64,000 nucleotides of DNA. Source: Pseudomonas chlororaphis. Its GTDB lineage: Bacteria > Pseudomonadota > Gammaproteobacteria > Pseudomonadales > Pseudomonadaceae. Below the pieces are notes generated by a model. That model did not search any database, was not told the DNA's origin, and was given only the letters and a program-made list of their open reading frames with translations. A program made the translations under genes and the position numbers. The DNA is taken from the NCBI GenBank assembly GCA_001023535.1, contig CP011020.1:956596-1020595 (forward strand), in the 5' to 3' direction. Position 1 is the stretch's first letter. The number at the start of each line of letters is the position of its first letter. Of the stretch, positions 39,221 through 48,753 are shown one piece after another.

Positions 39221-41968
39221 TCACCCCAACAACCCCAACGCCTTCGCCCGCGCCACCGCCTGGGTGCGGCGCTCGACGCCGAGTTTACTGTTGATGTGGC
39301 TGGCGTGGGTCTTCACCGTGTGCAGCGAAATAAACAATTGCTCGCTGATTTCCTGGTTCGAGCAGCCCTGGGCGATCAATTGCAGCACCGCGCGCTCGCG
39401 GCTGCTGAGGGTCTCGACCGGTGTCGAAGGCTCGGCCGGCAGGGCCACCGCCGACGGCAGGCGTTCGAGCAATTGTTCGCGCACAGGGCCGGGGGCGGCG
39501 TGCAGCAGTTGTTCACGCAGCCATTCACGGTGCTCGCCCAGCAGCCATTCGAAGGGCTGCAAGACACCGCCGGCAGCCGCTTCGAACGCCTGGGCCAGGG
39601 CGCGCCGCGCTTCGGATTCGCGGCCAAGCTCAAGCAACAGGGCGACTTTCTGGTTGAGCGCCATCACACTGAGCATTTGCCGGCCGGTCTGCTGACCCTG
39701 TTCGAGCAAGGCATTGAGCCGTCCCTCGGCGAGCATCGGCTGGCCACGGATGGATTCGAGCAGCGCCTGTTGCAGCTCGACATGCAGCGGCAGTTGCGGA
39801 TGGAACTCCGGTGGCGCGGCCGCCCGCTCGCCGGTGTAGGTCTGCCCCAGCCGCGACAGCCAGGCCTCGGCCAGGTCGGTGCGGCCCTGGGCGAGCCAGA
39901 GTTCGCATTTGACCAGGGTGATCATCGCCAGGTAGTAGATCGGGGGCACGTCCCAGATGTGCATCAGGCGCTCGGCTTCGGCCAGTTCGGCGAAGGCCCG
40001 GGCGAACTCGCCGTTGTTGCCTTCGATCCGCGCGATCACACAATGACCGAGCAGCACGCTGATGTCGCGACAGGCCCGGGCTTCGGTCAGGCCGGCCTGC
40101 AACCGCGTCAACCCAGCCTGGGGTTGCATGCGCAAGGTCAGCAGGAAACCTTCGTACAGGGTCAGCCGCGCCCGCACCGCGTAAAGCCGTTGCGGCGACA
40201 GCGCGTGCAAGCGTTGCAGGCCTTGATGCACTTCATCCAGCGCCCGCTGGATCTCACCGCGGGCTTGCAGGACCCTGGCGCGATCGTAATGGGCCAGGGC
40301 CTCGAACAGCGGGTTGCCGACCCGTTGCGCCAGCTCCAGGGAATCGCGATTCAAGGCACGGGCGCGCCACAGGTCGCCGTCGGCAATCGCCAGGTTCGAC
40401 AAGGTGGACAGGCACATCAGGCGTTGGCCATAGCGCTTTTGCGGCAGGCTTTCCAGCGCTTCGCTGCAATAGCGCACAGTGGCTTCGCGATCGCCGCGGC
40501 CACGGGCAACGATCCCGCTCAAGGCCAGCCATTGGGCGAGCATGGATTTCTGCGCGGTGGCCGACGGTGCCGGCAGGAACCGGCTCAGGTGCGCCGCCAA
40601 CTCTTCGGCGGCGTCCAGTTGGCAGGCCAGCCCCAGCGCCCAGCTGTAGAGCACGATCAGTCGCGGGGTGCTGATGAGCAGGCTGTCGGGCAGGTCCATT
40701 TTCCAGCGCAACAACATGCCGACGTTCTGCTCGGCCAGCAGTTGCTCCTCCGAGAGGTTCTGCACCAGGTTCGCCGCCACGTCCAGGTGCCCGGCCCGCA
40801 GGGCCTGCTCCACCGCTTCGTCGATCAGGCCCTGGGCATTGAACCAGCGACAGGCGCGCAGGTGCAGGGTCGCGGCCGGGACCATGGCCGGCGCACTGGG
40901 ACGGCTGCGCAGCAGGTCGGAAAACAGGTGGTGATAGCGGTACCAATGACCGTGCTCGTCCAGCGGCACTAGGAACACCTGGTGGGACGCCAGGTAGCGC
41001 AGGATCTCGGCGCTGTCGTGAGCCTCGCGCACCGCGTCGCACAACGCGCTGCAAAAGCGCTCCTGGGGGGCGGTGTCGTAGAGAAATGCCTGCACCTCGG
41101 CCGGCAGGCAGTCGATGACTTCTTCGAGCAGGTAATCGCGGATCAGCCCTTCCCCGCCGTGCAGGGACTGCGGCAGCAGGCCTTCGGTGCCGGCCTCGGC
41201 GGCGGCCTCGGCGGCGGCCAGCAGCCAGAAACGCAACCCGGCCACCCAACCTTCGCTGCGCTGGATGAGATTGTCCAACGCCTCGCCGCGCAACGAACTG
41301 CTGTGATGCTGGAGCAGGGTCTGGGCTTCTTCATGGGTCAGGCGCAGGTCCTGTTCGCTCAGTTCGAGCAGTTGCCGCGACAGGCGCAGGCGCGCCAGGT
41401 GCCAGTCCGGCCGCTGGCGGCTGGTGACGAGCACCAACAGGCCTTCGGGCAGATGGTTGAGGAAAAATTGCAGGCAACGATCCAGCACCGGCCCTTGGGC
41501 CAGGTGATAGTCATCGAGTACCAGCAGCAATGGGTCGCGCGCTGAAAGATGGCTGGACAGCTCGTCCAGCAGGCCATCGAGCCACTCTTCAAAGGCAAAG
41601 GGTTGATGCCGCTGGCGCATCTTCAACAGCCCCAGCGCCCGACGGCCCAACTGCGGGAAGAATGCCTGGAGCCCTTCGAGCAGCCGCTCCAGGAAACGCC
41701 CCGGGTCGTTATCCCGGGCGCTCAACCCCAGCCAGAGGCTTTGCCAATGGGCCGGCAGGCTCTGGCAGAACTCCACCGCCAGGGAGCTTTTGCCGAACCC
41801 CGCCGGGGCGCTCACCAACAACAGCCGGCCGCCAAGCCCCGCACTCAAACGCTCGCACAACCGCGGCCGCACGACGTGGCCATCGGGCAAGGGCGGGCGG
41901 TAGAAACGCCCGTCCTGGACCGCGATGGCTGCGCGGGCAGAATCCGGAAGTGAAGACAAATCAGTCAT
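39221..41968 (-). CDS. MalT-like ATP-dependent LuxR-family transcriptional activator
   Basis: 915-residue STAND-type regulator, close to MalT/AlkS in length and layout. The nucleotide-binding part has Walker A APAGFGKSSLA near residue 55 and Walker B LLLVLDDYHLAQ near 150. A long helical, TPR-like sensor region follows (about 330-840). The C-terminal LuxR helix-turn-helix is LSSRERAVLQLIAQGCSNQE with SLHTVKTHASHINSKLG. Regulators of this class bind an inducer and ATP, then oligomerise on DNA. It lies downstream of DUF1329, DUF1302 and acyl-CoA ligase genes on the same strand, which are its likely targets. The inducer is unknown. Confidence 0.88.
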   Translation of the reverse strand: MTDLSSLPDSARAAIAVQDGRFYRPPLPDGHVVRPRLCERLSAGLGGRLLLVSAPAGFGKSSLAVEFCQSLPAHWQSLWLGLSARDNDPGRFLERLLEGLQAFFPQLGRRALGLLKMRQRHQPFAFEEWLDGLLDELSSHLSARDPLLLVLDDYHLAQGPVLDRCLQFFLNHLPEGLLVLVTSRQRPDWHLARLRLSRQLLELSEQDLRLTHEEAQTLLQHHSSSLRGEALDNLIQRSEGWVAGLRFWLLAAAEAAAEAGTEGLLPQSLHGGEGLIRDYLLEEVIDCLPAEVQAFLYDTAPQERFCSALCDAVREAHDSAEILRYLASHQVFLVPLDEHGHWYRYHHLFSDLLRSRPSAPAMVPAATLHLRACRWFNAQGLIDEAVEQALRAGHLDVAANLVQNLSEEQLLAEQNVGMLLRWKMDLPDSLLISTPRLIVLYSWALGLACQLDAAEELAAHLSRFLPAPSATAQKSMLAQWLALSGIVARGRGDREATVRYCSEALESLPQKRYGQRLMCLSTLSNLAIADGDLWRARALNRDSLELAQRVGNPLFEALAHYDRARVLQARGEIQRALDEVHQGLQRLHALSPQRLYAVRARLTLYEGFLLTLRMQPQAGLTRLQAGLTEARACRDISVLLGHCVIARIEGNNGEFARAFAELAEAERLMHIWDVPPIYYLAMITLVKCELWLAQGRTDLAEAWLSRLGQTYTGERAAAPPEFHPQLPLHVELQQALLESIRGQPMLAEGRLNALLEQGQQTGRQMLSVMALNQKVALLLELGRESEARRALAQAFEAAAGGVLQPFEWLLGEHREWLREQLLHAAPGPVREQLLERLPSAVALPAEPSTPVETLSSRERAVLQLIAQGCSNQEISEQLFISLHTVKTHASHINSKLGVERRTQAVARAKALGLLG

Positions 41969-42115
41969 GGCCGACTCTTGTTGAAAGGCGGATGGCGGCG
42001 TTGCAGATGTCCGCAGACTAGCGGTAAACGAGGAGGTATTGAAGGGAGTGCTACAAATGGCTACAAAAAGACTACAAGTCGATTCGCCCTGAAAAACGCG
42101 CCAGACATCCCTTCC

Positions 42116-42231
42116 GTGGCGAGGGAGCTTGCTCCCGCTGGACCGCGAAGCAAAGTGCTCAGGTGCCAGCTAAACAAGGCGGGTTGCCTTGGAGTTGCTG
42201 CGCAACCCAGCGGGAGCAGCGCCCTCGCCAC
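42116..42231. repeat. Type-2 palindromic repeat, inverted pair
   Basis: Opens with GTGGCGAGGGAGCTTGCTCC and closes with the inverse form GCGGGAGCAGCGCCCTCGCC. It accounts for a third of the 343-bp gap between the MalT-like gene and DUF1329; the rest holds the regulator's promoter region and the DUF1329 terminator. Confidence 0.88.
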
Positions 42232-42252
42232 AGGACTTTGTGTTCGGGAAAA

Positions 42253-42280
42253 AAACGCCCCGAACCAGGTCGGGGCGTTT
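42253..42280 (-). terminator. Terminator after DUF1329
   Basis: Perfect 11-bp stem AAACGCCCCGA/TCGGGGCGTTT with loop ACCAGG, followed on the minus strand by more T residues. It lies 31 bp past the DUF1329 stop and separates that gene from the MalT-like regulator, which therefore needs its own promoter. Confidence 0.92.
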
Positions 42281-42311
42281 CTTCGAGGATGCGGCCTCGG
42301 GTAAAGCGGTT

Positions 42312-43676
42312 TTAGCGAATGCCGTCCTGACGCAGTGCGTTCGGGGTGAAGTCGGCCGTGCTGGCGGTGAAACCAAAGTCGTAGGCCTGTTTCTCTTCGT
42401 TCTTCATACCCAGCGCCAGGTAGCGGCCGGACTGCAGGTCGTAGAGGGTTTCCAGGGCATACCACGGCACTTGCTTGTCGTAGTAGTTCTCGGCATGGGC
42501 CTCGGCCACGCGCCACAGTTGGCCACGACCGTCGTAATGGTCGATGACCGCGGCTTGCCAGGTGTCTTCGTCGATGAAGAAGTCACGCTTGGCGTAGATG
42601 TGGCGCTGGCCTTCCTTCAGGGTCGCGGTCACGTGCCAGACACGGCGCAGCTCGTAGCGGGTCAGGTCCTGGTTGATGTGGCCAGCCTTGAGGATGTCGG
42701 CGTACTTGAGTTGCGGCGAATCGATCTTGTAGCTGTTGGCGGCGATATACAGCTCTTTCTTGCCTTCCAGCTTCCAGTCGTAGCGATCCGGCGCGCCGTT
42801 GTACATGTCCAGGTTGTCGGAGGTACGCAGGCCGTCGGCGGCGGTACCCGGGCCGTCGTAGGACACTTGCGGGGCACGGCGCACACGGCGCTGACCAGCG
42901 TTGTAGACCCACGCCGAACGCGGTTCCTTCACCTGGTCGAGGGTTTCGTGCACCAGCAGCACACCACCGGCCAGGCGCGCCGGCGCGGTCACTTGCTGCT
43001 TGAAGTAGAACAGGATGTTGCCAGGGTTGGCCGGATCGAAATCCTTCATCTTGTCGCGGAACACGAACTGGTCGCGGAAGTACACCAGGCTGTACGAACC
43101 GTTGGGCTGTGGGGTGGCCTGGGTGACCAGGCGCGTTACGCTGCCGCCACGATAGCGCGTGATGTGGTTCCAGATGACTTCCACGCCGCTCTGGGGAATC
43201 GGGAACGGCACCGCCGTCTCGAAGTTTTCCAAGCCGTTACCGCCGGAGACCAGCTTGGTGTTGACCGCGTTTTTCTTGATGGAGGCGAACACCTCGTCCG
43301 GCACGGTGGCACCGCGATGGGTCGGATAGACCGGCATCTTGAAGGTTTCCGGGTAACGCTTGAACATCGCGTACTGACCCGGCGCGAGCTTGTCCTTGTA
43401 CTGGTCGACGTTCTGCGCGGTGATGGTGAACAGCGGTTTTTCACTGGCATATGGGTCGGCGAGGAAGCCCTTGCTGTCCACGGAACCGGCATTCTTGGCC
43501 ATGGGTTTCCAGGCCGAGATCGAGCCGTCGGCATTGCCGGCCATCTCGGCGCCCATCGGCGTCAGGCTCTTGCCAAGTTTATCGGCCTCGGCCGCGGGTA
43601 CTGCCGCCATGACGCTGGCGGCCAGCAGGGATAACCCCAGAACACCGGCCTGCATCAGATTCTTTGTTATTTTCAT
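42312..43676 (-). CDS. DUF1329 family exported protein
   Basis: 454-residue DUF1329 protein with a clear signal peptide (VLGLSLLAASVMAAVPAAEA). The mature part is rich in Trp, Tyr and beta strands, as in this family, which I recall as sharing the LolA/LolB-like fold; such folds carry lipids or other hydrophobic molecules. DUF1329 genes are commonly paired with DUF1302, as here, with 25 bp between them. Together with the acyl-CoA ligase and the MalT-like regulator it suggests handling of a hydrophobic or acyl substrate in the periplasm. The substrate cannot be read from sequence. Confidence 0.88.
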   Translation of the reverse strand: MKITKNLMQAGVLGLSLLAASVMAAVPAAEADKLGKSLTPMGAEMAGNADGSISAWKPMAKNAGSVDSKGFLADPYASEKPLFTITAQNVDQYKDKLAPGQYAMFKRYPETFKMPVYPTHRGATVPDEVFASIKKNAVNTKLVSGGNGLENFETAVPFPIPQSGVEVIWNHITRYRGGSVTRLVTQATPQPNGSYSLVYFRDQFVFRDKMKDFDPANPGNILFYFKQQVTAPARLAGGVLLVHETLDQVKEPRSAWVYNAGQRRVRRAPQVSYDGPGTAADGLRTSDNLDMYNGAPDRYDWKLEGKKELYIAANSYKIDSPQLKYADILKAGHINQDLTRYELRRVWHVTATLKEGQRHIYAKRDFFIDEDTWQAAVIDHYDGRGQLWRVAEAHAENYYDKQVPWYALETLYDLQSGRYLALGMKNEEKQAYDFGFTASTADFTPNALRQDGIR

Positions 43677-43701
43677 AGTGTGTCGTCCTGAAATACGGTG
43701 C

Positions 43702-45573
43702 TTAGAAGGTCACGCCGACGCTGAGCGCCAGGAAGTCACGATCGTCCACGGTGCTGAAGTCGCCACCAAAGAAGTTGGTGTAGGCCAGGCTGGCGTTGTA
43801 GGTGTTCTGGTACTCGGCATCGAGCCCGAGGCTGACGGCTTTGCGGCCTTCCTCGAAGTTGCCGCCAGGGCCTGGCGAGTAGCCTTTGACGTCATGGGAC
43901 CAGGCCACGTTGGGCTTGAGGTTCACGCCAGCGAACACGTCCGGGTATTCCCAGATGGCGCGAGCGCGGTAGCCCCAGGAGGTGGAGGTGGTGAAGCCGT
44001 CGTTGTCGCAGTTGCTGTTGACGTTGCCGACGGTTTGGCCGCCACCTGCGGCGGTAGCGCCGTTGAGCCTGTTACAGGCTCCGTCGGGCAGTTGACCCGG
44101 ACCAAAGACAGGGTCCCGCCCATAGCGAACGTCCGACTTGCTTTCCAAGCCTCCAACATGAGTAACGCCGACTTCACCTACCAGCGTGAGACGACTGGCG
44201 CCCATGACCTGATCCAAGAAGTGGGTAAAGGTGGTCTGGAACTGAGTGATTTCCTTGCGGCGATAACCATGCAGATCCTGGCCTGGCACACCCGTGAGCA
44301 GCGACGCATTGCCCAACGTAGGACCACCGAGCGGGCGAACGCCGGCGAACAGGATATCGGTGGTGCTCAATTGCACCGGTGCATTTGGGCGATAGCTCAA
44401 TTCACCGCTCCACGCCGTACCGGTAGGCAGCGTCGTGGAGAAGCTCAGGCCGTAAAGGCGAATGTCTTCCGGATATTCGACGAAATATTGCGAGTTGCCT
44501 GCAACCAGCAGAGGCGCCAGTCCGGCAAACGGAGGGGGCAATCCTGCAGCGATGTTGTAGACCGACTGCGAGGCACCCGTGGCACTGAAAATCGGCGCAC
44601 GACTGTGGTAGTTCATGAAGTAGGCACCGAACTCGGTGTCCAGCGGCTCGAACATGTACTTCAACGAAGCGCCCCACTGACCACTGTCACGGGCGTCGCG
44701 ATCCGGCCCGCGGCGTACCAGTACGCCTTCTTCGTTGACGTCGACACCCAGTGCGGCCGCTGGGCCCAACGCGGCGGCTGGGAGCGTGGAACGCTTGCTC
44801 AGCACCCGCAGGTTATCGGTACACCCATCAGCAATCACATCCGGCTGGGAGAAGAACGTACCGCAGTTGTCCACCACGGTCTGGTCCCACTCCAACTGGT
44901 AGAAGGCTTCGGCCGAGAGGTTGTCGGTCAGGCTCTGGGACACGTAGAACATGTTGACCGGGATCAGGCCTTCCTTGATCTCGGCACCAGGACGACGGAA
45001 CGCGGACACGTCGACCGGGTTGATGGAGTTGATGCCACCCTGGATGAAGGTACTTTCACCCCAACTGACCACCTGCTTGCCCAGGCGAACCGAGCCCGGT
45101 TGATCGGCAATGGCGTAGTTGTGGTAGACGAATGCGTCGAGGATCTGTCCGCCGGAGGACTTGGCGCCTTCCTTGCGGTTGTTGTCGCTGATGTCCTTGT
45201 ACAGGCGGCTTTCGTCCTTGAGTTCGAAGTCGTACCAGTACTTGCCACGTACGAACACGCCGGTATCGCCGTATTTCAGCTCCAGGTCATGGATGCCCTT
45301 GAAGATCTTCGAGAAGGTTTCCCCACGCTTGAAGTTCAGGTGGCCGTCATCGGAGGTCTGGGACAGGCCCTTGCCGCCGTTGTTGACGCCGATCAGGTCC
45401 TTGTTGGGCTTGGCCGTGGACCAGCTCGCGCCGACCGACAGGGACGAGTCGAACTGGCCTTCGATTTCACCGATGTTGAAGCTGACGCCGAAGGCTGGCC
45501 CGGCGAGCGAAGAGGCGAGACTGACCGCCAGAGGCAATTTTGCCCGGCGCCAGAACGTGGTTGCTGAGGTCAT
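43702..45573 (-). CDS. DUF1302 family outer-membrane beta-barrel protein
   Basis: 623-residue DUF1302 protein. A signal region (LPLAVSLASSLAGPAFG) leads into a long sequence of alternating beta strands ending in LALSVGVTF, where a terminal Phe is typical of outer-membrane barrels. Family segments include QFDSSLSVGASW, FEYDTELKDES-type strands and FIQGGINSINPVDVSAFRR. GGAG lies eight bases before the start. It is the upstream partner of DUF1329. A passive channel or importer for hydrophobic compounds is a reasonable inference, not shown. Confidence 0.88.
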   Translation of the reverse strand: MTSATTFWRRAKLPLAVSLASSLAGPAFGVSFNIGEIEGQFDSSLSVGASWSTAKPNKDLIGVNNGGKGLSQTSDDGHLNFKRGETFSKIFKGIHDLELKYGDTGVFVRGKYWYDFELKDESRLYKDISDNNRKEGAKSSGGQILDAFVYHNYAIADQPGSVRLGKQVVSWGESTFIQGGINSINPVDVSAFRRPGAEIKEGLIPVNMFYVSQSLTDNLSAEAFYQLEWDQTVVDNCGTFFSQPDVIADGCTDNLRVLSKRSTLPAAALGPAAALGVDVNEEGVLVRRGPDRDARDSGQWGASLKYMFEPLDTEFGAYFMNYHSRAPIFSATGASQSVYNIAAGLPPPFAGLAPLLVAGNSQYFVEYPEDIRLYGLSFSTTLPTGTAWSGELSYRPNAPVQLSTTDILFAGVRPLGGPTLGNASLLTGVPGQDLHGYRRKEITQFQTTFTHFLDQVMGASRLTLVGEVGVTHVGGLESKSDVRYGRDPVFGPGQLPDGACNRLNGATAAGGGQTVGNVNSNCDNDGFTTSTSWGYRARAIWEYPDVFAGVNLKPNVAWSHDVKGYSPGPGGNFEEGRKAVSLGLDAEYQNTYNASLAYTNFFGGDFSTVDDRDFLALSVGVTF

Positions 45574-45902
45574 CGACGCTACTCCATTGCATTATTGTTA
45601 TGGCAGTGGTTATCCAGGAACACCCCAACGGCTGGGAGCGGCAGCGTCCCGACATCCGTCGAAGTCGCATCACCCTTTCGTGCGTGCGCCCCGTTCCTGA
45701 AAAATCCGTCAACGGACTATAGCCAGCAGGTAGTACGGCTTGATCCCTCTAAAGTGTGATTTGCAGCCCCGACCACTCTGGAACAGTCCTTTCGCCAGGC
45801 CGACAGGTGTCGGCACGGCAAGGATGGCTGAAATTTGCGGTTTGACAAGGCAAGCGCTTGCTTGGTGGGGCTGCCGTGCCCTTTCGGGCACGGTAAAAAG
45901 GC
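45574..45902. other. Intergenic region with operator-like palindrome and hairpin
   Basis: 329 bp between the acyl-CoA ligase end and the DUF1302 start; no gene is supported. It holds a perfect 12-bp palindrome GCAAGCGCTTGC (45850-45861), like sites of TetR-type repressors, and a perfect 8-bp hairpin CCGTGCCC/GGGCACGG (45874-45893) just past the ligase stop. The hairpin lacks a T run on the ligase strand. The DUF1302-DUF1329 promoter should lie in this region. Confidence 0.55.
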
Positions 45903-47585
45903 TCAAAGCGTCGAGAGGAAAGTGCTGTTGTTGCTCTGCCATTCGGTGATATCGACGCGGATGCGCTTCTTGTCGAGCTTGCCGACGCTGGTCTTGGGAA
46001 TTTCAGTAACAAGAGCGATCTGGCTCGGGATCGCCCACTTGCTCAAGTGCCCCAGTTCGACGAACGGCTTGAGGTGTTCCTTGAGCTCGCGCGCCCCGAT
46101 CTGATGCCCTTCGCGAATCACCAGCAAGGCAAACGGACGCTCGCCCCACTGTGGATCGGGGACGCCGACGACTGCTACTTCGCGTACCGCCACGTGACGG
46201 CTGATGAGGTCTTCCAGGTCCAGGGACGAGATCCATTCGCCACCGGTCTTGATCACGTCCTTGATCCGATCGCGGATGTCGATCACGCCCATGCTGTCGA
46301 GCGTGGCGACGTCACCGGTGTGCAGCCAGCCGCCCGCCCAGAGCTCGGCGCCCTTCTGCGGCTCGTTGAAGTAGCCTTCGGTGAGCCACGGCGCACGCAG
46401 CACCAGTTCGCCCTGGGTCTCGCCGTCGGCAGGCAGGAAGCGGCCCTCGGCATCGATAATCGCCGCCTCCACCAGCGGCCCCGGCACGCCGGCCTTGATC
46501 CGGTAGGTGGTGCGCTCGTCCTCGCTGCCCGCGAGCAATTCTGCGTTGAGGTGCGCGCAGGAAACCAGCGGGCCGGTTTCCGACATGCCATAGGCGGCGG
46601 TGAGCTGGATCCCCCTGGCCTTGGCCGTTTCGTAGAGGCTGCGGTTCAGGGCGCTGCCACCGATGACGATTTTCCAACCGCCGAAATCGGTGCCCTGGGC
46701 GCCCTTGGCGTTGAGGAGCATCTGCAGGATGGTCGGCACGCAATGGGAAAAGGTGACCTTTTCCTTGCGCCACAGCTGCACGAGGAGTTCAGGGTCGTAG
46801 CGGCCCGGATAGACCTGCTTGAGGCCGAGCATGGTCGCCACGTACGGCAGCCCCCAGGCATGTACATGGAACATCGGCGTGATCGGCATGTAGACGTCAT
46901 TGGTGCCCAGCAACCGCACGCTGTCGATGGACCCCATGATGGTCGCCACGCCCATGGTGTGCAGCACCAGTTGCCGGTGGGTGAAGTACACCCCCTTGGG
47001 GTTGCCGGTGGTGCCGGTGGTGTAGAACGTGGTGGCGACGGAGTTTTCGTCGAAGTCCTGGAAGTCATGGGTGGGGCTGGCGGCGGCCAGCAACTGCTCG
47101 TACTCGCCCACCAGGTTCGGCAGCTCGGCGGTTTTTTCCGGCAGGTCGGTGAGCAGCAGGGTCTTCTCGACCGTGGTCAGTTGCCCGGCAATGGCCTGGT
47201 ACAGGCCGACGAACTCGCTGTTGACCAGCACGAAGCGGTCCTCGGCGTGGTTCATGGTGTAGAGGATCTGCTCCGGCGACAGACGCACGTTGATGGTGTG
47301 GATCACGGCCCCGATCATCGGGATGGCGAACATGCACTCCAAGTAGCGATGGCTGTCCCAGTCCATCACCGCCACGGTATCGCCCGCCTTGACCCCGGCC
47401 TCGGTCAGGACATTGGCCAGGCGCGCGACCCGTTCGATCAGCGTCGGGTAGCTGTAGCGCAACTGGTCACGGTAGATGATCTCGCGGGTTTTCTCATAAC
47501 GGGCACCGGACATCAGCAGTCGTTTGATCAGCAACGGATATTGATAAGCGCCTTCGGCTGGGGGAATAACGCGAGTCTGCAACAT
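45903..47585 (-). CDS. AMP-forming acyl-CoA synthetase (medium-chain type, AlkK-like)
   Basis: 560-residue adenylate-forming ligase. The P-loop motif TTFYTTGTTGNPKGVYFTH lies near residue 180, the A5 motif is AYGMSETGPLV, and the A7/A8 region is WLHTGDVATLDSMGVIDIRDRIKDVIKT. The catalytic Lys is in TSVGKLDKKRIR near the end. It activates a fatty acid with ATP and CoA. The length and gene company resemble P. putida PP_0763 and AlkK, so medium-chain acids are likely. The start at 47585 was chosen from the family N-terminus. Two dyads lie upstream. Transcription runs toward DUF1302. Confidence 0.88.
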   Translation of the reverse strand: MLQTRVIPPAEGAYQYPLLIKRLLMSGARYEKTREIIYRDQLRYSYPTLIERVARLANVLTEAGVKAGDTVAVMDWDSHRYLECMFAIPMIGAVIHTINVRLSPEQILYTMNHAEDRFVLVNSEFVGLYQAIAGQLTTVEKTLLLTDLPEKTAELPNLVGEYEQLLAAASPTHDFQDFDENSVATTFYTTGTTGNPKGVYFTHRQLVLHTMGVATIMGSIDSVRLLGTNDVYMPITPMFHVHAWGLPYVATMLGLKQVYPGRYDPELLVQLWRKEKVTFSHCVPTILQMLLNAKGAQGTDFGGWKIVIGGSALNRSLYETAKARGIQLTAAYGMSETGPLVSCAHLNAELLAGSEDERTTYRIKAGVPGPLVEAAIIDAEGRFLPADGETQGELVLRAPWLTEGYFNEPQKGAELWAGGWLHTGDVATLDSMGVIDIRDRIKDVIKTGGEWISSLDLEDLISRHVAVREVAVVGVPDPQWGERPFALLVIREGHQIGARELKEHLKPFVELGHLSKWAIPSQIALVTEIPKTSVGKLDKKRIRVDITEWQSNNSTFLSTL

Positions 47586-47652
47586 GGGAGTCCCTTTTCT
47601 GACTGCACGGTCTTGGCTGGAGGTAAGCACTCTAGAGGGCTTATACACCGAC

Positions 47653-47712
47653 CAAATCAGCCAAAGGAATGATTTGATCGGGCCATGAATGCTAGCCTTG
47701 AGCCAGCTAGCA
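47653..47712. promoter_or_regulatory. Two perfect inverted repeats in the divergent promoter
   Basis: Dyad 1: CAAATCA, 10-bp spacer, TGATTTG (47653-47676). Dyad 2: TGCTAGC, 9-bp spacer, GCTAGCA (47690-47712). They stand 68-127 bp before the acyl-CoA ligase start and could also affect the divergent glycosyltransferase. The binding protein is not known; the MalT-like regulator or an acyl-responsive repressor are candidates. Confidence 0.5.
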
Positions 47713-47838
47713 CTCGGTTCCCGGGCCATTTGTACTAAACCTTGTCAGAACGGTCTTCAAAGGCGAGCATATGTCATCCGCTTTGTTACAAAACCCCATG
47801 GACGAATAAAGATTGCCGCCTGGCCATTACGGAGAACA

Positions 47839-48753
47839 ATGAGCACTGAACTAGCGCCTCCCCAGGCCACCGCGTCGCAAACGCTGCCGCTGGTTTCAAT
47901 CGTGGCGCCTTGCTATAACGCCGAGAAGTACCTGGAAGAGGCCATTCACAGCATCTTCGCGCAGGATTACCCGAACTACGAAGTCATCGTGGTCGACGAC
48001 GGCTCGACCGACAACAGCCTTGCCATGCTCCGGCAGTTGCAGCAGACCTATGACTTCCAGCTCTATTCCCAGGCGAACCAAGGCGTCAGCGCCGCACTCA
48101 ACCATGGCCTGAAATACGCCAGGGGCGCGTATGTGTCGACGCCGGACCTCGATGACGTGATGTTGCCGCACTCGTTGCGCGTGCGCGCCGACTACCTCGA
48201 CCATCATCCCGAGACGGGGTGTGTCGGCGCGCTGATCATCTACATGAACAGCAACGGCCAGGCCATCAAGGAACAACGCCGCACCACCACCCGGGTCTAC
48301 ACCTTCGACGACATCCTGCGCGAGGCGGTGGTGATTGGCGCGCCAACGGCGCTGTACCGCATGAGCGCCCTGCGCAGCGCCGACTTCTATGACCCGTTGC
48401 TGCGGGTCCAGGACTTCCAGATCACCCTGCGCATCGCGCACCAGGGCTATGAAGTCCACGAGTTGCCCGTCACGGTCACGCGTTATCGACGCCACCCCGA
48501 CAACCTGTCGCGAAAGTACAAGTTGATGCTCGAAGCGGACCTGGCGGCCATCGCCCCCTATCGTGATCATCCCGAGTACGAATCAGCCCGCATCGTGCTG
48601 ATTCACAAGGCACTGAAGTACGCCGTGGTGGAAGACAAGAAAGACGCCTGGAAACTGCTGCGCAGCATTCCATGGCGTCACTGGAACAAGACCAGCCTGC
48701 GGCGTTTCCGGCGGCTGCTGCTGTCACGCTCGACCGTGAGGTCCGGTTCGTGA
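47839..48753 (+). CDS. Family 2 glycosyltransferase
   Basis: 304-residue GT-A fold glycosyltransferase. The N-terminal nucleotide-binding signature is [20 protein letters not shown], followed by [12 protein letters not shown] and a DxD-like metal site in [10 protein letters not shown]. It lacks membrane helices and is probably cytoplasmic or peripheral. The start at 47839 has GGAGA just upstream. Its stop overlaps the next gene's GTG by 4 bp, so the pair is co-translated. The acceptor is unknown; a surface glycan or lipid is likely. Confidence 0.87.
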   Translation: MSTELAPPQATASQTLPLVSIVAPCYNAEKYLEEAIHSIFAQDYPNYEVIVVDDGSTDNSLAMLRQLQQTYDFQLYSQANQGVSAALNHGLKYARGAYVSTPDLDDVMLPHSLRVRADYLDHHPETGCVGALIIYMNSNGQAIKEQRRTTTRVYTFDDILREAVVIGAPTALYRMSALRSADFYDPLLRVQDFQITLRIAHQGYEVHELPVTVTRYRRHPDNLSRKYKLMLEADLAAIAPYRDHPEYESARIVLIHKALKYAVVEDKKDAWKLLRSIPWRHWNKTSLRRFRRLLLSRSTVRSGS

